Notes: generated by a model from the letters alone, not told the origin. 40,446 bases of DNA from DAOPZJ01 sp964587625 (GCA_964587625.1 CAZPLU010000022.1:1-40446), one strand, 5' to 3'; shown: positions 16,669 through 25,008, numbered from the stretch's first letter. Translations and numbers: made by a program.

Positions 16669-17519
16669 TTGAGACGTTCCTCCGCTTCGATGATGGTGGG
16701 GAGCAATGCCAGCAGCCCGTATGCGGCATAGGTCAAAATCGAAACCGCCGTCACGGGCGCCGCTTTTACAGCCGGGTAATATTCGAACGAAATGGCGCCG
16801 AAACCCATTCCGATAGCCGTCGCGGCCGATAAAACGAGCGAAATCAGGGTCAGCGCAAGATCGTTTTTCCGGAATTTATACAGCGCGAAAAACGTGCGCC
16901 GCCCGATGCCGTAACCCCGCGCGGTCATACTGTCGGCGGTGATGATGCCGTTTTCGAGCGCCCAGGTCACCATGACCGAAAAAATCCGTGTGCCGCCGCG
17001 CACCCGGTCAACCACATTGTCTTCTTTGTAAAGTCCGAGGGCTTTTTGCGCCGCGTCGGTCTTGTTCGCCTGCATACCGAACAACGGGATATAACGCAGA
17101 GCCATTGAAAAAATCAATGAGAGTTTGGGCGCGGCCGACCCGAAAAGATACAGCAGTTTGTCGCCCGTCATAATCTGCGTGAACGAGCGAAACCAATACA
17201 GCACCGATACGATCATCGCCGAGGAAGCGATCCCGTACAGCAGCGCCTCCAGCGTCACCGGGTTATGGTTCATCACGAACAGCACCGTCACGCCGTTGTG
17301 GTTAAACAGCGGATTGACCAACGACATCGCGAGGAATAAAACGAAAAAGAACAGGTGTGAGCGAAGTTCTTTACGGCCGTTCCGAGCGATAAAAAACAAA
17401 ACCGAACCCGCGAACGAAAAGGAGAGTATCACCGGGTCAACGGTAAACATCGCCAAACCCGCGGCAGCGAGGAAATAGACGAATATCGCAATGGGATTAT
17501 AATCCGCGAAATCCTTCAA
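16641..17519 (-). CDS. ecfT: ECF transporter transmembrane (T) component
   Basis: EcfT is the membrane scaffold that couples the ATPase to the S component. The protein is hydrophobic with several membrane spans. It carries the coupling-helix region typical of the family (ALRYIPLFGMQ and the SMTARGYG stretch, which matches the family's A-R-G motif). TTG 17519 (292 aa) was chosen because AGGAG lies 8 nt upstream; another TTG at 17537 overlaps the preceding gene's stop. It sits between the DUF4430 membrane protein and the fused ATPase in a tightly packed operon. Confidence 0.9.
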   Translation of the reverse strand: MKDFADYNPIAIFVYFLAAAGLAMFTVDPVILSFSFAGSVLFFIARNGRKELRSHLFFFVLFLAMSLVNPLFNHNGVTVLFVMNHNPVTLEALLYGIASSAMIVSVLYWFRSFTQIMTGDKLLYLFGSAAPKLSLIFSMALRYIPLFGMQANKTDAAQKALGLYKEDNVVDRVRGGTRIFSVMVTWALENGIITADSMTARGYGIGRRTFFALYKFRKNDLALTLISLVLSAATAIGMGFGAISFEYYPAVKAAPVTAVSILTYAAYGLLALLPTIIEAEERLKWRYLLLKT

Positions 17520-17533
17520 ACAACCGTCTCCTT

Positions 17534-19114
17534 TCAAATGAGATCATTGCCGAGCGAAAGTGTGTAAAACCATTCGATCGCGTCGCCGTCGGAGAGCATA
17601 AAATCTCCGCAGCCGACTGAGGCCGCGGCGCCGTTGACATGGAAGATCCAACCCGACAAGTCGCCGAATTGATATTCATATAAGTAATTGATGCCGGCGA
17701 TATACACGATATCGTTTGTTCCGTTATTTTCGATTTGAATGTTAAATTTGCGCGCCGCTTCGATCAGTATGTCATACACCGTATCGCCGTCCGCGATATC
17801 AAATGAAGATGTATCCAAAATCACACCGTCGGCGGGAATAAATTCCGAACCGGATTTGCCGGCGACGGTATCACAGCGGATGGTCAGCGTGACTTGACCG
17901 ATGACATTGTTTTTTTCTTGATCCCTGCCGTGGTAGTAGTCGCCCGCCGCGCTGAAATTTGTCAGCTGAACGAATGCGATGACGGCTGCCGCGACCAAAA
18001 GGACCGCCGAAAAATTTTTGATATGGGTCTTTTTTGTGAATATCAAAACCAGACAGGCGACGAACCCGAGCCCCGCGACCGATACGGTGACCCAAAATTT
18101 ATAATCCTTTTCCCCGGCCGGAACGGGGGTTTCGTCCGTCTGAGCCGTTGCCGGCGAATCGAAGACCCAAAGCGGACCTAGCCCCTTTTGCTGTCGTTGA
18201 ATCGAGACGAGCGCATAAAAAACCTGCACCGTGGCGCTGTGGTTTGAATTGCCGCCCAAAACATGCGAAAAACTGCCGTCGGCAAGACGGTATTTGAGCA
18301 TGCCGTCGATCAGGGTATTGCCGTCTTTGATAAAACGGGCGTCTGCGGTGCAGTCGATACCGAGTGCGGACAAAGCGATGATCACCTGCGCGGCGCTCTC
18401 GGGATTGCCAGTCCCGAAACTCTGATACCCGCCGTCGTCAAGCTGTTTTGTTCCGAGATAAACAAGAGATTCATTCACAGCGGCCTTGACGGATTCATCT
18501 TCGGCGTAATAAGGCGCGAGCGCTTGTATTGCCGAAGCGGTGACGTCGATGTCGGAATTTTCACCGTAAAGCGCCCAACCGCCGTCTGAAAGACGCAGCG
18601 TTAAAATTTGCTCAACGACCGCTTGTTTTGTATAAACCGCGCTCTTGCAGCCGTTGTTGAGCAGGTGCAGTCCGTAAATCCAGCTCATAATGCCCTGTTT
18701 TCCGATGGTCTCATCGATTGCTTTGGTGACAAACCCGTCGTCCGCTCTGCCGGAGGCGATGAAGGCAAGCGCGTATTTTTGAAGATTTGTGGCGTTCGTG
18801 AAAGCGTTTTCGGCTGTATACGCATGTAAAGCGCCGATATAAGCCGTATAATCATATCGTTTTCCGGTTTGACTGAGCGCCATGATGTACCACTCCGAGG
18901 TCGCCCCCGCATTTCGCGTCAGCCCTGTGTCGATCCATTCCTGAATCGACTCAACGCCGGATTCGGCCTTTTTATAGGCGACAATGCCGTCGATGAGGGC
19001 TTGCGCCTCATCGACGGTATTGGCAAAATTCTGTGCCGAAACGGCCGCCGCGCTTGAAAAACACGTTAAAATCAACAGACAGCAGCCGAAAACGGCAAAG
19101 AATTTATTTCTCAT
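17534..19114 (-). CDS. Transcobalamin-like membrane protein: alpha/alpha-toroid + TM hairpin + DUF4430
   Basis: Of the 526 residues, 1-27 form a signal peptide. Residues about 30-315 are alpha-helical repeats of the prenyltransferase/squalene-cyclase toroid type, with DGGW (177-180), DIDVTASAIQAL, DDGGYQSFG and DGSFSHV. Two membrane helices (about 340-359 and 366-386) joined by a short basic loop (KKTHIKN) form a hairpin. Residues about 405-522 are a DUF4430 domain ending GWIFHVNG...DGDAIEWFYT. The topology puts both large domains outside the cell. Toroid plus DUF4430-like beta domain is the arrangement of animal transcobalamin and intrinsic factor. With the riboswitch and ECF genes, a corrinoid-capture role is inferred. 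The start at 19114 overlaps the preceding gene by 11 nt. Confidence 0.82.
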   Translation of the reverse strand: MRNKFFAVFGCCLLILTCFSSAAAVSAQNFANTVDEAQALIDGIVAYKKAESGVESIQEWIDTGLTRNAGATSEWYIMALSQTGKRYDYTAYIGALHAYTAENAFTNATNLQKYALAFIASGRADDGFVTKAIDETIGKQGIMSWIYGLHLLNNGCKSAVYTKQAVVEQILTLRLSDGGWALYGENSDIDVTASAIQALAPYYAEDESVKAAVNESLVYLGTKQLDDGGYQSFGTGNPESAAQVIIALSALGIDCTADARFIKDGNTLIDGMLKYRLADGSFSHVLGGNSNHSATVQVFYALVSIQRQQKGLGPLWVFDSPATAQTDETPVPAGEKDYKFWVTVSVAGLGFVACLVLIFTKKTHIKNFSAVLLVAAAVIAFVQLTNFSAAGDYYHGRDQEKNNVIGQVTLTIRCDTVAGKSGSEFIPADGVILDTSSFDIADGDTVYDILIEAARKFNIQIENNGTNDIVYIAGINYLYEYQFGDLSGWIFHVNGAAASVGCGDFMLSDGDAIEWFYTLSLGNDLI

Positions 19115-19961
19115 TGGCTTTGGCGTTTTTGGGAAACGCAAAGACAGCGATTCCGGCTGCGGCAACCAGCGTGATCATCGCGATGAATATCATATCGGCA
19201 GAAGCGCCTGTGTTGGGCACGATGACTTCGGAGGGCTCGGAAACCGCAGAGGCGTCGGCGGCGGCAACGGTGGCGATGCAGACGGGCGCGACCATCGTCA
19301 TGGACGTCGATTTCGCGCTGATGAGCGCTTTACCTTCGGTTTCGATCTTGATGGTGACCTTGCCGTTTTGATCGGTTTTATAGGTTGTCGCTGTGCCGTC
19401 AACGGTGATGGCAGCATCCTGAACCGGCTTGACGATCGGATTGAAATCGGCGTCGAACGCGGCGGCATTCAAAGTCAGGGCGATCTCCTCCCCCGCTTTT
19501 GTCACGACGGTATTGACGTTGAAATAGGTGTAGGTATCGGTAAAATTCGTCGTATCCGTATACAGGTAAGCGGTTAAAAAGTCACCGGTCTTGACGGGTT
19601 CGGTCAACCCCATGGCGGACTTGTTGTTCAGATAATAACCGAATCCGCTGCCGTTTTCAGTTCCCCAGAGTTTGGTGATGGCGAGGCCGTATTCACCGGA
19701 TTTGGTGGCATACCCCTTGGACGCCCCGCCTGTGAACTTGTCCTCGTGCGCCGCATACAGCGCGTCGTCGATGGTCAGCTTGCCGTCTTTGTCGGTGTCG
19801 GTGACGGTGACGGGTTCCTGCGCCAATACGACAGCGCCGGTTTTGTCGACGATGGTGACATAGATCTTGGCAGATTCATCCGCCGCAAGCGCCGTGAGGC
19901 CGAATACGGACAGCAGCATGGTCAGCGTCAGGATCAGGATGATCGCTTTTTTGAATTTCAT
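19104..19961 (-). CDS. Secreted DUF4430-like, EF-hand, VPNTG-anchored surface protein
   Basis: This 285-residue protein has a signal peptide (1-27, cleavage after ALAA). The N-terminal domain (about 31-140) contains a dockerin/EF-hand-type calcium loop DTDKDGKLTIDD at 55-66 and GFGYYLNN...GLTEPVKTGDFLTAYLY, resembling DUF4430 proteins. An Ig-like domain (about 160-218) and an alanine/serine linker follow. The C-terminal sorting signal comprises VPNTG (248-252), a hydrophobic span and a basic tail. A sortase would link it to the wall; no sortase gene is in the window. It is the first gene after the cobalamin riboswitch, with an AAAGGAGAG ribosome site, so an accessory role in corrinoid capture is inferred. 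Confidence 0.78.
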   Translation of the reverse strand: MKFKKAIILILTLTMLLSVFGLTALAADESAKIYVTIVDKTGAVVLAQEPVTVTDTDKDGKLTIDDALYAAHEDKFTGGASKGYATKSGEYGLAITKLWGTENGSGFGYYLNNKSAMGLTEPVKTGDFLTAYLYTDTTNFTDTYTYFNVNTVVTKAGEEIALTLNAAAFDADFNPIVKPVQDAAITVDGTATTYKTDQNGKVTIKIETEGKALISAKSTSMTMVAPVCIATVAAADASAVSEPSEVIVPNTGASADMIFIAMITLVAAAGIAVFAFPKNAKANEK

Positions 19962-20048
19962 GGTTGTCTCTCCTTTTAAATGATTGATTTATGATATCGC
20001 GTCAACTCCCGCTGAACGCATATATCCGAACCAAACAGCGAGGGTAAT

Positions 20049-20083
20049 AAAAAACGCCCCTATCGCCATAAACGATAAAAGCG
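20049..20083 (-). terminator. Intrinsic terminator of the cobalamin riboswitch
   Basis: On the minus strand CGCTTTTATCG pairs with CGATAGGGGCG (11 bp including three G-U pairs, plus-strand arms 20055-20065 and 20073-20083). A 7-nt loop joins them and TTTTTT follows at once. It lies between the aptamer and the first gene, where a transcriptional expression platform is expected. Confidence 0.75.
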
Positions 20084-20100
20084 CAACTGCTCTAATAAAT

Positions 20101-20147
20101 TCACACGGTTTATCTGCACAGCCAAAAACCCACGGTATCCGTGTGGA
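20101..20147 (-). promoter_or_regulatory. Upstream hairpin with mutually exclusive pairing in the riboswitch leader
   Basis: In the RNA, CACACGG (20139-20145) can pair with the nearby CCGTG (20131-20135) to make a short hairpin followed by GG and a U run (20124-20128). Alternatively it can pair over seven bases with CCGTGTG (20102-20108) further downstream. The two states exclude each other and could couple ligand binding to transcription. The switching role is an inference. Confidence 0.4.
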
Positions 20148-20234
20148 ACTCTTAAAACGGCTGCACTTTTCATGCCCAAAAATGTTCCGGCAATCTATCT
20201 TTCAACGGCTTTGTCTTTTAAAACGAAAAATAGC

Positions 20235-20422
20235 ATATAACCGGTGACCGCGCATGCACGGCAAGTGATCCGACTGATGAGATGATAAATAATCCCTCAA
20301 TTACGGCAATGGCGGTTGCGACGGATTTTCACCGAACTTCCCTCTGATCCGAAACGGTTTTTGCCGTTCGGAACCGTGCTGCGTATGAATATTCAATTTT
20401 ATGTGCCGGGTTTTCCGAACAC
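20235..20422 (-). ncRNA. Cobalamin (B12) riboswitch
   Basis: Read on the minus strand, the leader contains GGGAAGTTCGGTGAAAATCC (20323-20342), a match to the conserved GGGAA..GGTG.AAATCC core. CAACCGCCATTGC follows soon after. The B12 box AGTCGGATCACTTGCC (20260-20275) fits the AGYCAGGAGACCTGCC consensus in its conserved positions. A hairpin with AACGG/CCGTT arms stands just before the core, as P-helices do in this class. The boundaries are approximate. It controls the surface-protein/ECF/thyX operon that follows. The stretch 19962-20572 holds only this riboswitch, its terminator and its promoter. Confidence 0.9.
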
Positions 20423-20428
20423 AAGCGT

Positions 20429-20457
20429 ATGATAGCACGGGCAAAACCGAAAGTCAA
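20429..20457 (-). promoter_or_regulatory. Promoter of the cobalamin operon
   Basis: On the minus strand TTGACT (20452-20457) and TATCAT (20429-20434) are 17 bp apart, with TG at the extended -10 position. Transcription would start near 20422, just ahead of the riboswitch. Confidence 0.82.
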
Positions 20458-20561
20458 CCGAAGATGGAAAGTCCGAAAAATTTTTATAAATCATTGAAAA
20501 CATTTGTAACATTGCGCCTGTTAAAACTGAATCGCGGGTTTTTATATGCGTAATAGTTGTG

Positions 20562-20593
20562 CAGGCCCAATATTATGCGTAATATTGGGCCTG
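20562..20593 (-). terminator. Stable 13-bp hairpin at the end of the ABC exporter operon
   Basis: CAGGCCCAATATT (20562-20574) and AATATTGGGCCTG (20581-20593) pair perfectly around a 6-nt loop, and the exporter stop codon lies inside it. No U run follows in either direction, so it may protect the mRNA end or stop RNA polymerase only with help. ATGCGTAATA is repeated at 20546 and 20575. Confidence 0.5.
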
Positions 20594-22378
20594 GGCGCTC
20601 CAGAGCTCGTAATACTTGCCGTTTAAGTTTTGAATCAATTCGTCGTGGCTGCCGCGCTGGACCAGGCGGCCTTTGTCGAAGACCGCGATGTCGTCGCAGA
20701 AACGGCAGCTCGAGAGGCGGTGGCTGATGTAGATGGCCGTCTTGTCGCCGACAATCTCGTTGAACTTGGAATAGATCTCATATTCGGCGACCGGGTCGAG
20801 CGCCGCGGTCGGCTCGTCGAGTACGATGAACGGGGCGTCTTTATAAAGGGCGCGGGCAAGCGCGAGCTTCTGGGCCTCGCCGCCCGAGATCTCGACGCCG
20901 GACTCGTCGAAATTTTTATAGAGATAGACCTCGGGGGTCAGGTGATTCAACGCAAGTCCGGATTTTTTACAGCAATCGGCCACTTTATCCCCGTCGTAAT
21001 CGACGTCGGCGGCGACGTTCTGGCCGAGGGAAAAGGCGAACAGGTTGAAGTCCTGGAAGACTACGCCAAAGATGCGCATATATTCCTCGTAATCGTATTT
21101 TCGGATGTCGATTCCGTTCAGCGTGATCTCGCCCTCGGTGGGGTCGTAGAGGCGGCACAGCAGCTTGATCATCGTCGTCTTGCCGCTGCCGTTCATACCG
21201 ACCACCGCCAATTTTTCACCGACGCGCAGTTTCAGATTCAAATCCCGAACCGCGTAAAAATCGGTGTTGGGATATCGGAAGCTGACATTGTGAAACTCGA
21301 TCTCGTATTGGTTGTCGTCGCGCTTTTCGATGGTCAGCGTGCCGTGATACATTTTATCCTTGATTTCAAAGAACCCGAAATAACGTTTTAAATATTCCGT
21401 GTTGTTGAGCAGCATGTAGATATCCGTCACAATCGAACTCAATCCGGAGATCAGCAGCACCACGCAGGAGACGTATTTCGCAATAGAGCCGACGGAGATG
21501 CCGCCCGCGACGCACGCGTAAATCGTGAACAGATAGGTTCCGTACCGCAGGAGATGATCCGCGAAGACCACCAGCGCGTCATAAACCGACTTTTTGTTCA
21601 ATACACACACAAACTGCCGCGAGAGCTCATCTGTCACCTTGCGGTTATAACCGATGAAAAAAGAGCCCATATCAAAAATCCTGATGTCTTTTCCATTCTT
21701 GTAATCGGTGAAAAAATCGGAAATAAAATTACCCATCGCATTGTGTTTGGATGCTTCGCCGAAAAATTTATGAAAGGTGTTCTGCGCTTTTGCGGATGAG
21801 AACAAGCCTGCGCCGACTACCGTCAACGCCAAGAATACGAATAAACCCTTCATCCACCAACGCACCGAGGGAGTTGCGAACAGGCCGATTGTCAGGATGA
21901 CAGAAGAAACGATTTTGGTCAGATTTCCGATCAAACCCCGAATTCCGGTCCGCAAATAATAGATGTTGTAGCCGGTCTGGGATTCGACCTTCAACCGCTC
22001 ACGCAGCAGGTGGACTTCCCGATCCTCGAGGTGCTCATAATCCATATGCATGGTCTTATCCGAAAACGCCCGCTGCTCACCGCGCCACATATAATTAAAA
22101 CGCAGGTCGTTATAGCGGCTCAACAGATTCCGGGCCATCCAAAACAAAAATGACAATCCGACCGTGAGCACGACAAGTACAGTCAAGCGGTCTATATTTT
22201 TCGCGCCCACCAGCTCGTCGATGATCAGCGCTGAAAAATAGATCGGGATAAACGGGATCGCGGCGGCGAGAAAAGAACCGAGAAACAGCGATACCGAATA
22301 ACCCTTATCCAATTTATAAAGCCACTTCAAGCCCCGCCCGAGGGTTTTTAAGTGTTCATTTTTCGTTGTTTTTTTCAT
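20573..22378 (-). CDS. ABC exporter half-transporter (membrane + ATPase), second subunit
   Basis: This 601-residue protein has an N-terminal six-helix exporter domain (about 30-320) and a C-terminal ATPase. Walker A is VVGMNGSGKTT, the signature is ISGGEAQKLALARAL, and Walker B is FIVLDEPTAALDP. Both catalytic motifs look competent. It starts at an ATG overlapping the stop of the upstream half-transporter by 4 nt, with GGAGGTGAGG as ribosome site. The two almost certainly form a heterodimer that exports a lipid, drug or peptide. No precursor peptide gene was seen nearby, so the cargo is unknown. Confidence 0.9.
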   Translation of the reverse strand: MKKTTKNEHLKTLGRGLKWLYKLDKGYSVSLFLGSFLAAAIPFIPIYFSALIIDELVGAKNIDRLTVLVVLTVGLSFLFWMARNLLSRYNDLRFNYMWRGEQRAFSDKTMHMDYEHLEDREVHLLRERLKVESQTGYNIYYLRTGIRGLIGNLTKIVSSVILTIGLFATPSVRWWMKGLFVFLALTVVGAGLFSSAKAQNTFHKFFGEASKHNAMGNFISDFFTDYKNGKDIRIFDMGSFFIGYNRKVTDELSRQFVCVLNKKSVYDALVVFADHLLRYGTYLFTIYACVAGGISVGSIAKYVSCVVLLISGLSSIVTDIYMLLNNTEYLKRYFGFFEIKDKMYHGTLTIEKRDDNQYEIEFHNVSFRYPNTDFYAVRDLNLKLRVGEKLAVVGMNGSGKTTMIKLLCRLYDPTEGEITLNGIDIRKYDYEEYMRIFGVVFQDFNLFAFSLGQNVAADVDYDGDKVADCCKKSGLALNHLTPEVYLYKNFDESGVEISGGEAQKLALARALYKDAPFIVLDEPTAALDPVAEYEIYSKFNEIVGDKTAIYISHRLSSCRFCDDIAVFDKGRLVQRGSHDELIQNLNGKYYELWSAQAQYYA

Positions 22379-24222
22379 AACGCCTCACCTCCGATTTTTT
22401 CTTTGTAGTAATGGCTTTGAATCTCGAATAATTCAGCGTATTTACCGTCCTTCGCAAGCAGCTCCCCGTGGGTGCCCACTTCGGCGATTTCCCCGTTTTC
22501 AAGATAAAAAATCCGGTCGCAGAAGCGCGTCGAAGCCAGCCGATGGCTGATGTAGATCGCGGTTCTGCCCTTGGTCAATTCGCTGTATCTTGAATACAGT
22601 TCGCTCTCCGCAATCGGGTCGAGCGCGGAGGTCGGTTCGTCCAAAATCAACACCGGCGCTTGCCGGTATACGGCGCGGGCCAGCGCGAGCTTTTGAAATT
22701 TGCCGCCCGATAACTCGACCGCGTCTTCGTTGACCTGCTTGTTTAGCAGGGTTTTTTCTCTATTCGGCAGCGAGGCAATTTTATCCCATAGGCCCGCCGT
22801 TTTCAGGCAGTCCCCGACTTTCGCGTAATCGATATCCTCCGCCCCGCGGCAGGCGACGGCCTCGGCGATTGAAAAAGCGAAAAATTTGATATCCTGAAAC
22901 GAAGCGGTAAAGAACCGGAAATAGTCCTCGATGTGGTATTCATAGCTTTTTTTGCCGTTCAGCAGGATTTCGCCGCTTGTCGGCGTATACAGGCCGCACA
23001 GGTTCTTGATCAATGTGGTCTTGCCCGCGCCGTTCAGGCCGACGACCGCGATTTTTTCCCCCGGGGCGATTTTGAAGTTGATCGATTTCAACGTATCGGC
23101 GTCCGCGCCTTCATAGCGATAACAGAGGTCCTTCACCTCGATTTCGCAGGGCACGGCCGGATCGAAAGCGGCAAGACGGGGGGCTGTGTGGTTGGATTTA
23201 TTCGGATAATTAAAAAAGTCGCGCAGGTCGCAAATTTTCAAGCTGGTGGAATTGATTTGATTCCAGTTGTCCGCTATGCCGCCGATCCAAGTCGCGAAGG
23301 TGCCGACCGCCGCGAAATACAAAACAAAATTATCGACCGTGATTTCGTTGGCAAGAACCATTTTAATCAATATAAAATAGGCAAACCCATCGCGCAGCAG
23401 GATGATGAGAAGATCGGAAAAAATGACCGCAAGCCCTTTGCGGAAGAGTTTTTTATCCCATTTCAGACGCTCGTCGATCAAAAGCTTATAAGCGCGCTTG
23501 AACCAATGATTGATGCCGTAAATGCGGATGTCCTTTGCGACGCTGAAATCGCCGGGCCGTTTGGCGATGTATGTGAGCTTGCGGTCGACGTCGGCCCATT
23601 GGTTTTTATTGCCGTATTCGAATTTGCGGTATCTGCCGTTAAAATAGTAATTGACGAACGGCGCCGCCGTCAAAAACACCACGAGCCACGGATTGACGAA
23701 CGAGACAATCGCGCCGAACAAAAAATAACCGAGCAAATTGCGGATGATTTCTGTGCAGGCCCGCGCCATACGGGTCAGATTTGAATTCATACCGTTCTGC
23801 CATAACGCGCTTTGTGCCCGTTCACCCAAGGTATTAAATTTTTTGGATTCGAAGTTTTCATAATCCGCCGTGATCATTTTTTCAAGCTTCATTGAGTTCA
23901 TTAACATCGAAAACACCCAGACCCTACCTTCGTTCACCGTGTTCATCATCGTATCGGCGGAGTTCAATAATAAAAGCGCGCCGACTACCAGACCGATATG
24001 GAGCGCAATCCGTGCGATGGGCGTGCTCGCCAACACCTCGGCGACCGCGAGTTTCGGCAGGTAGATGCCGAGATATTGGACGCCGACCGCGATTGGAATT
24101 TGGATGATTAAAATGATCAGCGAAGCCCTGGCGACTTTCCATTGGGTGCCGAGCAGATAGGCGCAGTTGGAAAAAACCGAATGGGTCGGTTTCACTTTGG
24201 GTTCTTTTTTTCGTTTTGCCAA
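22375..24222 (-). CDS. ABC exporter half-transporter (membrane + ATPase), first subunit
   Basis: This is a 615-residue half-transporter. A membrane domain (about 25-330) is followed by an ATPase with Walker A VVGLNGAGKTT, signature LSGGKFQKLALARAV and Walker B LILDEPTSALDP. The start is TTG 24222 (LAKRKKEPK), set by AGGGAGG 8 nt upstream. Its promoter candidate overlaps the terminator that ends the two-component genes. It is paired with the next gene as a heterodimeric exporter. An N-terminal basic stretch and the lack of a peptidase C39 domain argue against a bacteriocin-maturing exporter. Confidence 0.9.
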   Translation of the reverse strand: MAKRKKEPKVKPTHSVFSNCAYLLGTQWKVARASLIILIIQIPIAVGVQYLGIYLPKLAVAEVLASTPIARIALHIGLVVGALLLLNSADTMMNTVNEGRVWVFSMLMNSMKLEKMITADYENFESKKFNTLGERAQSALWQNGMNSNLTRMARACTEIIRNLLGYFLFGAIVSFVNPWLVVFLTAAPFVNYYFNGRYRKFEYGNKNQWADVDRKLTYIAKRPGDFSVAKDIRIYGINHWFKRAYKLLIDERLKWDKKLFRKGLAVIFSDLLIILLRDGFAYFILIKMVLANEITVDNFVLYFAAVGTFATWIGGIADNWNQINSTSLKICDLRDFFNYPNKSNHTAPRLAAFDPAVPCEIEVKDLCYRYEGADADTLKSINFKIAPGEKIAVVGLNGAGKTTLIKNLCGLYTPTSGEILLNGKKSYEYHIEDYFRFFTASFQDIKFFAFSIAEAVACRGAEDIDYAKVGDCLKTAGLWDKIASLPNREKTLLNKQVNEDAVELSGGKFQKLALARAVYRQAPVLILDEPTSALDPIAESELYSRYSELTKGRTAIYISHRLASTRFCDRIFYLENGEIAEVGTHGELLAKDGKYAELFEIQSHYYKEKIGGEAL

Positions 24223-24268
24223 GTTGTTTTCCTCCCTTCAAGGCCGTTGACCTTGTTTCCGGGTATAT

Positions 24269-24297
24269 TTTATAAAGAAAAATCGCTCTCGTGTAAA
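24269..24297 (-). promoter_or_regulatory. Promoter candidate for the ABC exporter genes
   Basis: On the minus strand TTTACA (24292-24297) and TATAAA (24269-24274) are 17 bp apart. The -35 box lies in the loop and 3' stem of the preceding terminator, so the two elements share sequence. This would let the exporter be expressed apart from the kinase and regulator. Confidence 0.6.
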
Positions 24298-24315
24298 ATC
24301 GAACACGAAAAGCGA
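24278..24315 (-). terminator. Intrinsic terminator after the histidine kinase gene
   Basis: The arms 24303-24315 and 24283-24294 (TCGCT and TCGTGT blocks pairing with ACACGA and AGCGA, one bulge) form a stem of about 11 bp with an 8-nt loop, followed by TTTTT on the minus strand. Confidence 0.65.
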
Positions 24316-24333
24316 ATTTTTGGCCACCAATTG

Positions 24334-25008
24334 TCACTGCGGGAGCAAAATCTCCGCCGTAAAAGCCCCCGGTTCGGCATTGCGCTTGAAATAGCCGCCG
24401 TACCGTTCGCAGATTTTACCCACGCGCGAAAGGCCGAAGCCGTGCCCCGCGCCTTTGCCGGTGATAAAATTTTCGCCGTTCTTTTTGGCGGCTTTCAGCG
24501 AAGAGTTGGTCACGGAGAGATAGAGCTGCGTGTTTTTCATGCCGATATAGATGCGGATAAAGGAGGTAAAATCTTTTGGGATTTCCGCGTTCTCCGGCGG
24601 CATGCAGGCCTCCATGGCGTTGTCGAGCAGGTTGCCGAGGATCACGCACAGGTCCACGTCGGAAATCGTCAGGTTCTGCGGCACCGACGCCTTGACGTTG
24701 ACCGCGATCCCGCGCTTTTGCGCCAGCGAAAGCTTGCTGTTCAAGATCGCGTCGAGCATGACATTGCCGGTCTTGACGACCGTGTCCACTGTGGTCAGAT
24801 CGGTCTCGAGCCGGTCGAGATAGGCGGCGAGTTCCCCCGTCTTCCCCATTTCGGCGCAGGCCTTCATCGCCTGGATGTGGTTGTGGTAATCGTGCCGCCA
24901 GCCGCGCATCGCCGCATACATATTTTGGACTTCCTCAAAGTGTTTTTGCATCAGGTCGGCCTGAAACGCGGCGGTTTTGTTGTCGATGATTTTTTGTATC
25001 CAGCCCAT
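24334..25008 (-). CDS. Soluble GHKL-type sensor histidine kinase
   Basis: This 224-residue kinase has the core of the AgrC/ComD-like GHKL class. The phospho-acceptor region is WRHDYHNH (H39 likely), the N box is NLLDNAMEAC and the G box is GAGHGFGLSRV. There is no membrane segment; the 6-7 helix sensor seen in AgrC relatives is missing and only about 35 residues precede the H box. It therefore senses an internal cue, partners with another protein, or is a shortened paralogue. The stop codon of the response regulator gene overlaps its GAGGTG ribosome site, so the pair is coupled. Confidence 0.85.
   Translation of the reverse strand: MGWIQKIIDNKTAAFQADLMQKHFEEVQNMYAAMRGWRHDYHNHIQAMKACAEMGKTGELAAYLDRLETDLTTVDTVVKTGNVMLDAILNSKLSLAQKRGIAVNVKASVPQNLTISDVDLCVILGNLLDNAMEACMPPENAEIPKDFTSFIRIYIGMKNTQLYLSVTNSSLKAAKKNGENFITGKGAGHGFGLSRVGKICERYGGYFKRNAEPGAFTAEILLPQ

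Noticed and set aside
20573..24333. Bacteriocin or peptide precursor linked to the ABC exporter
   Set aside because: No small frame with a double-glycine or similar leader was seen, and the exporter lacks a C39 peptidase domain.
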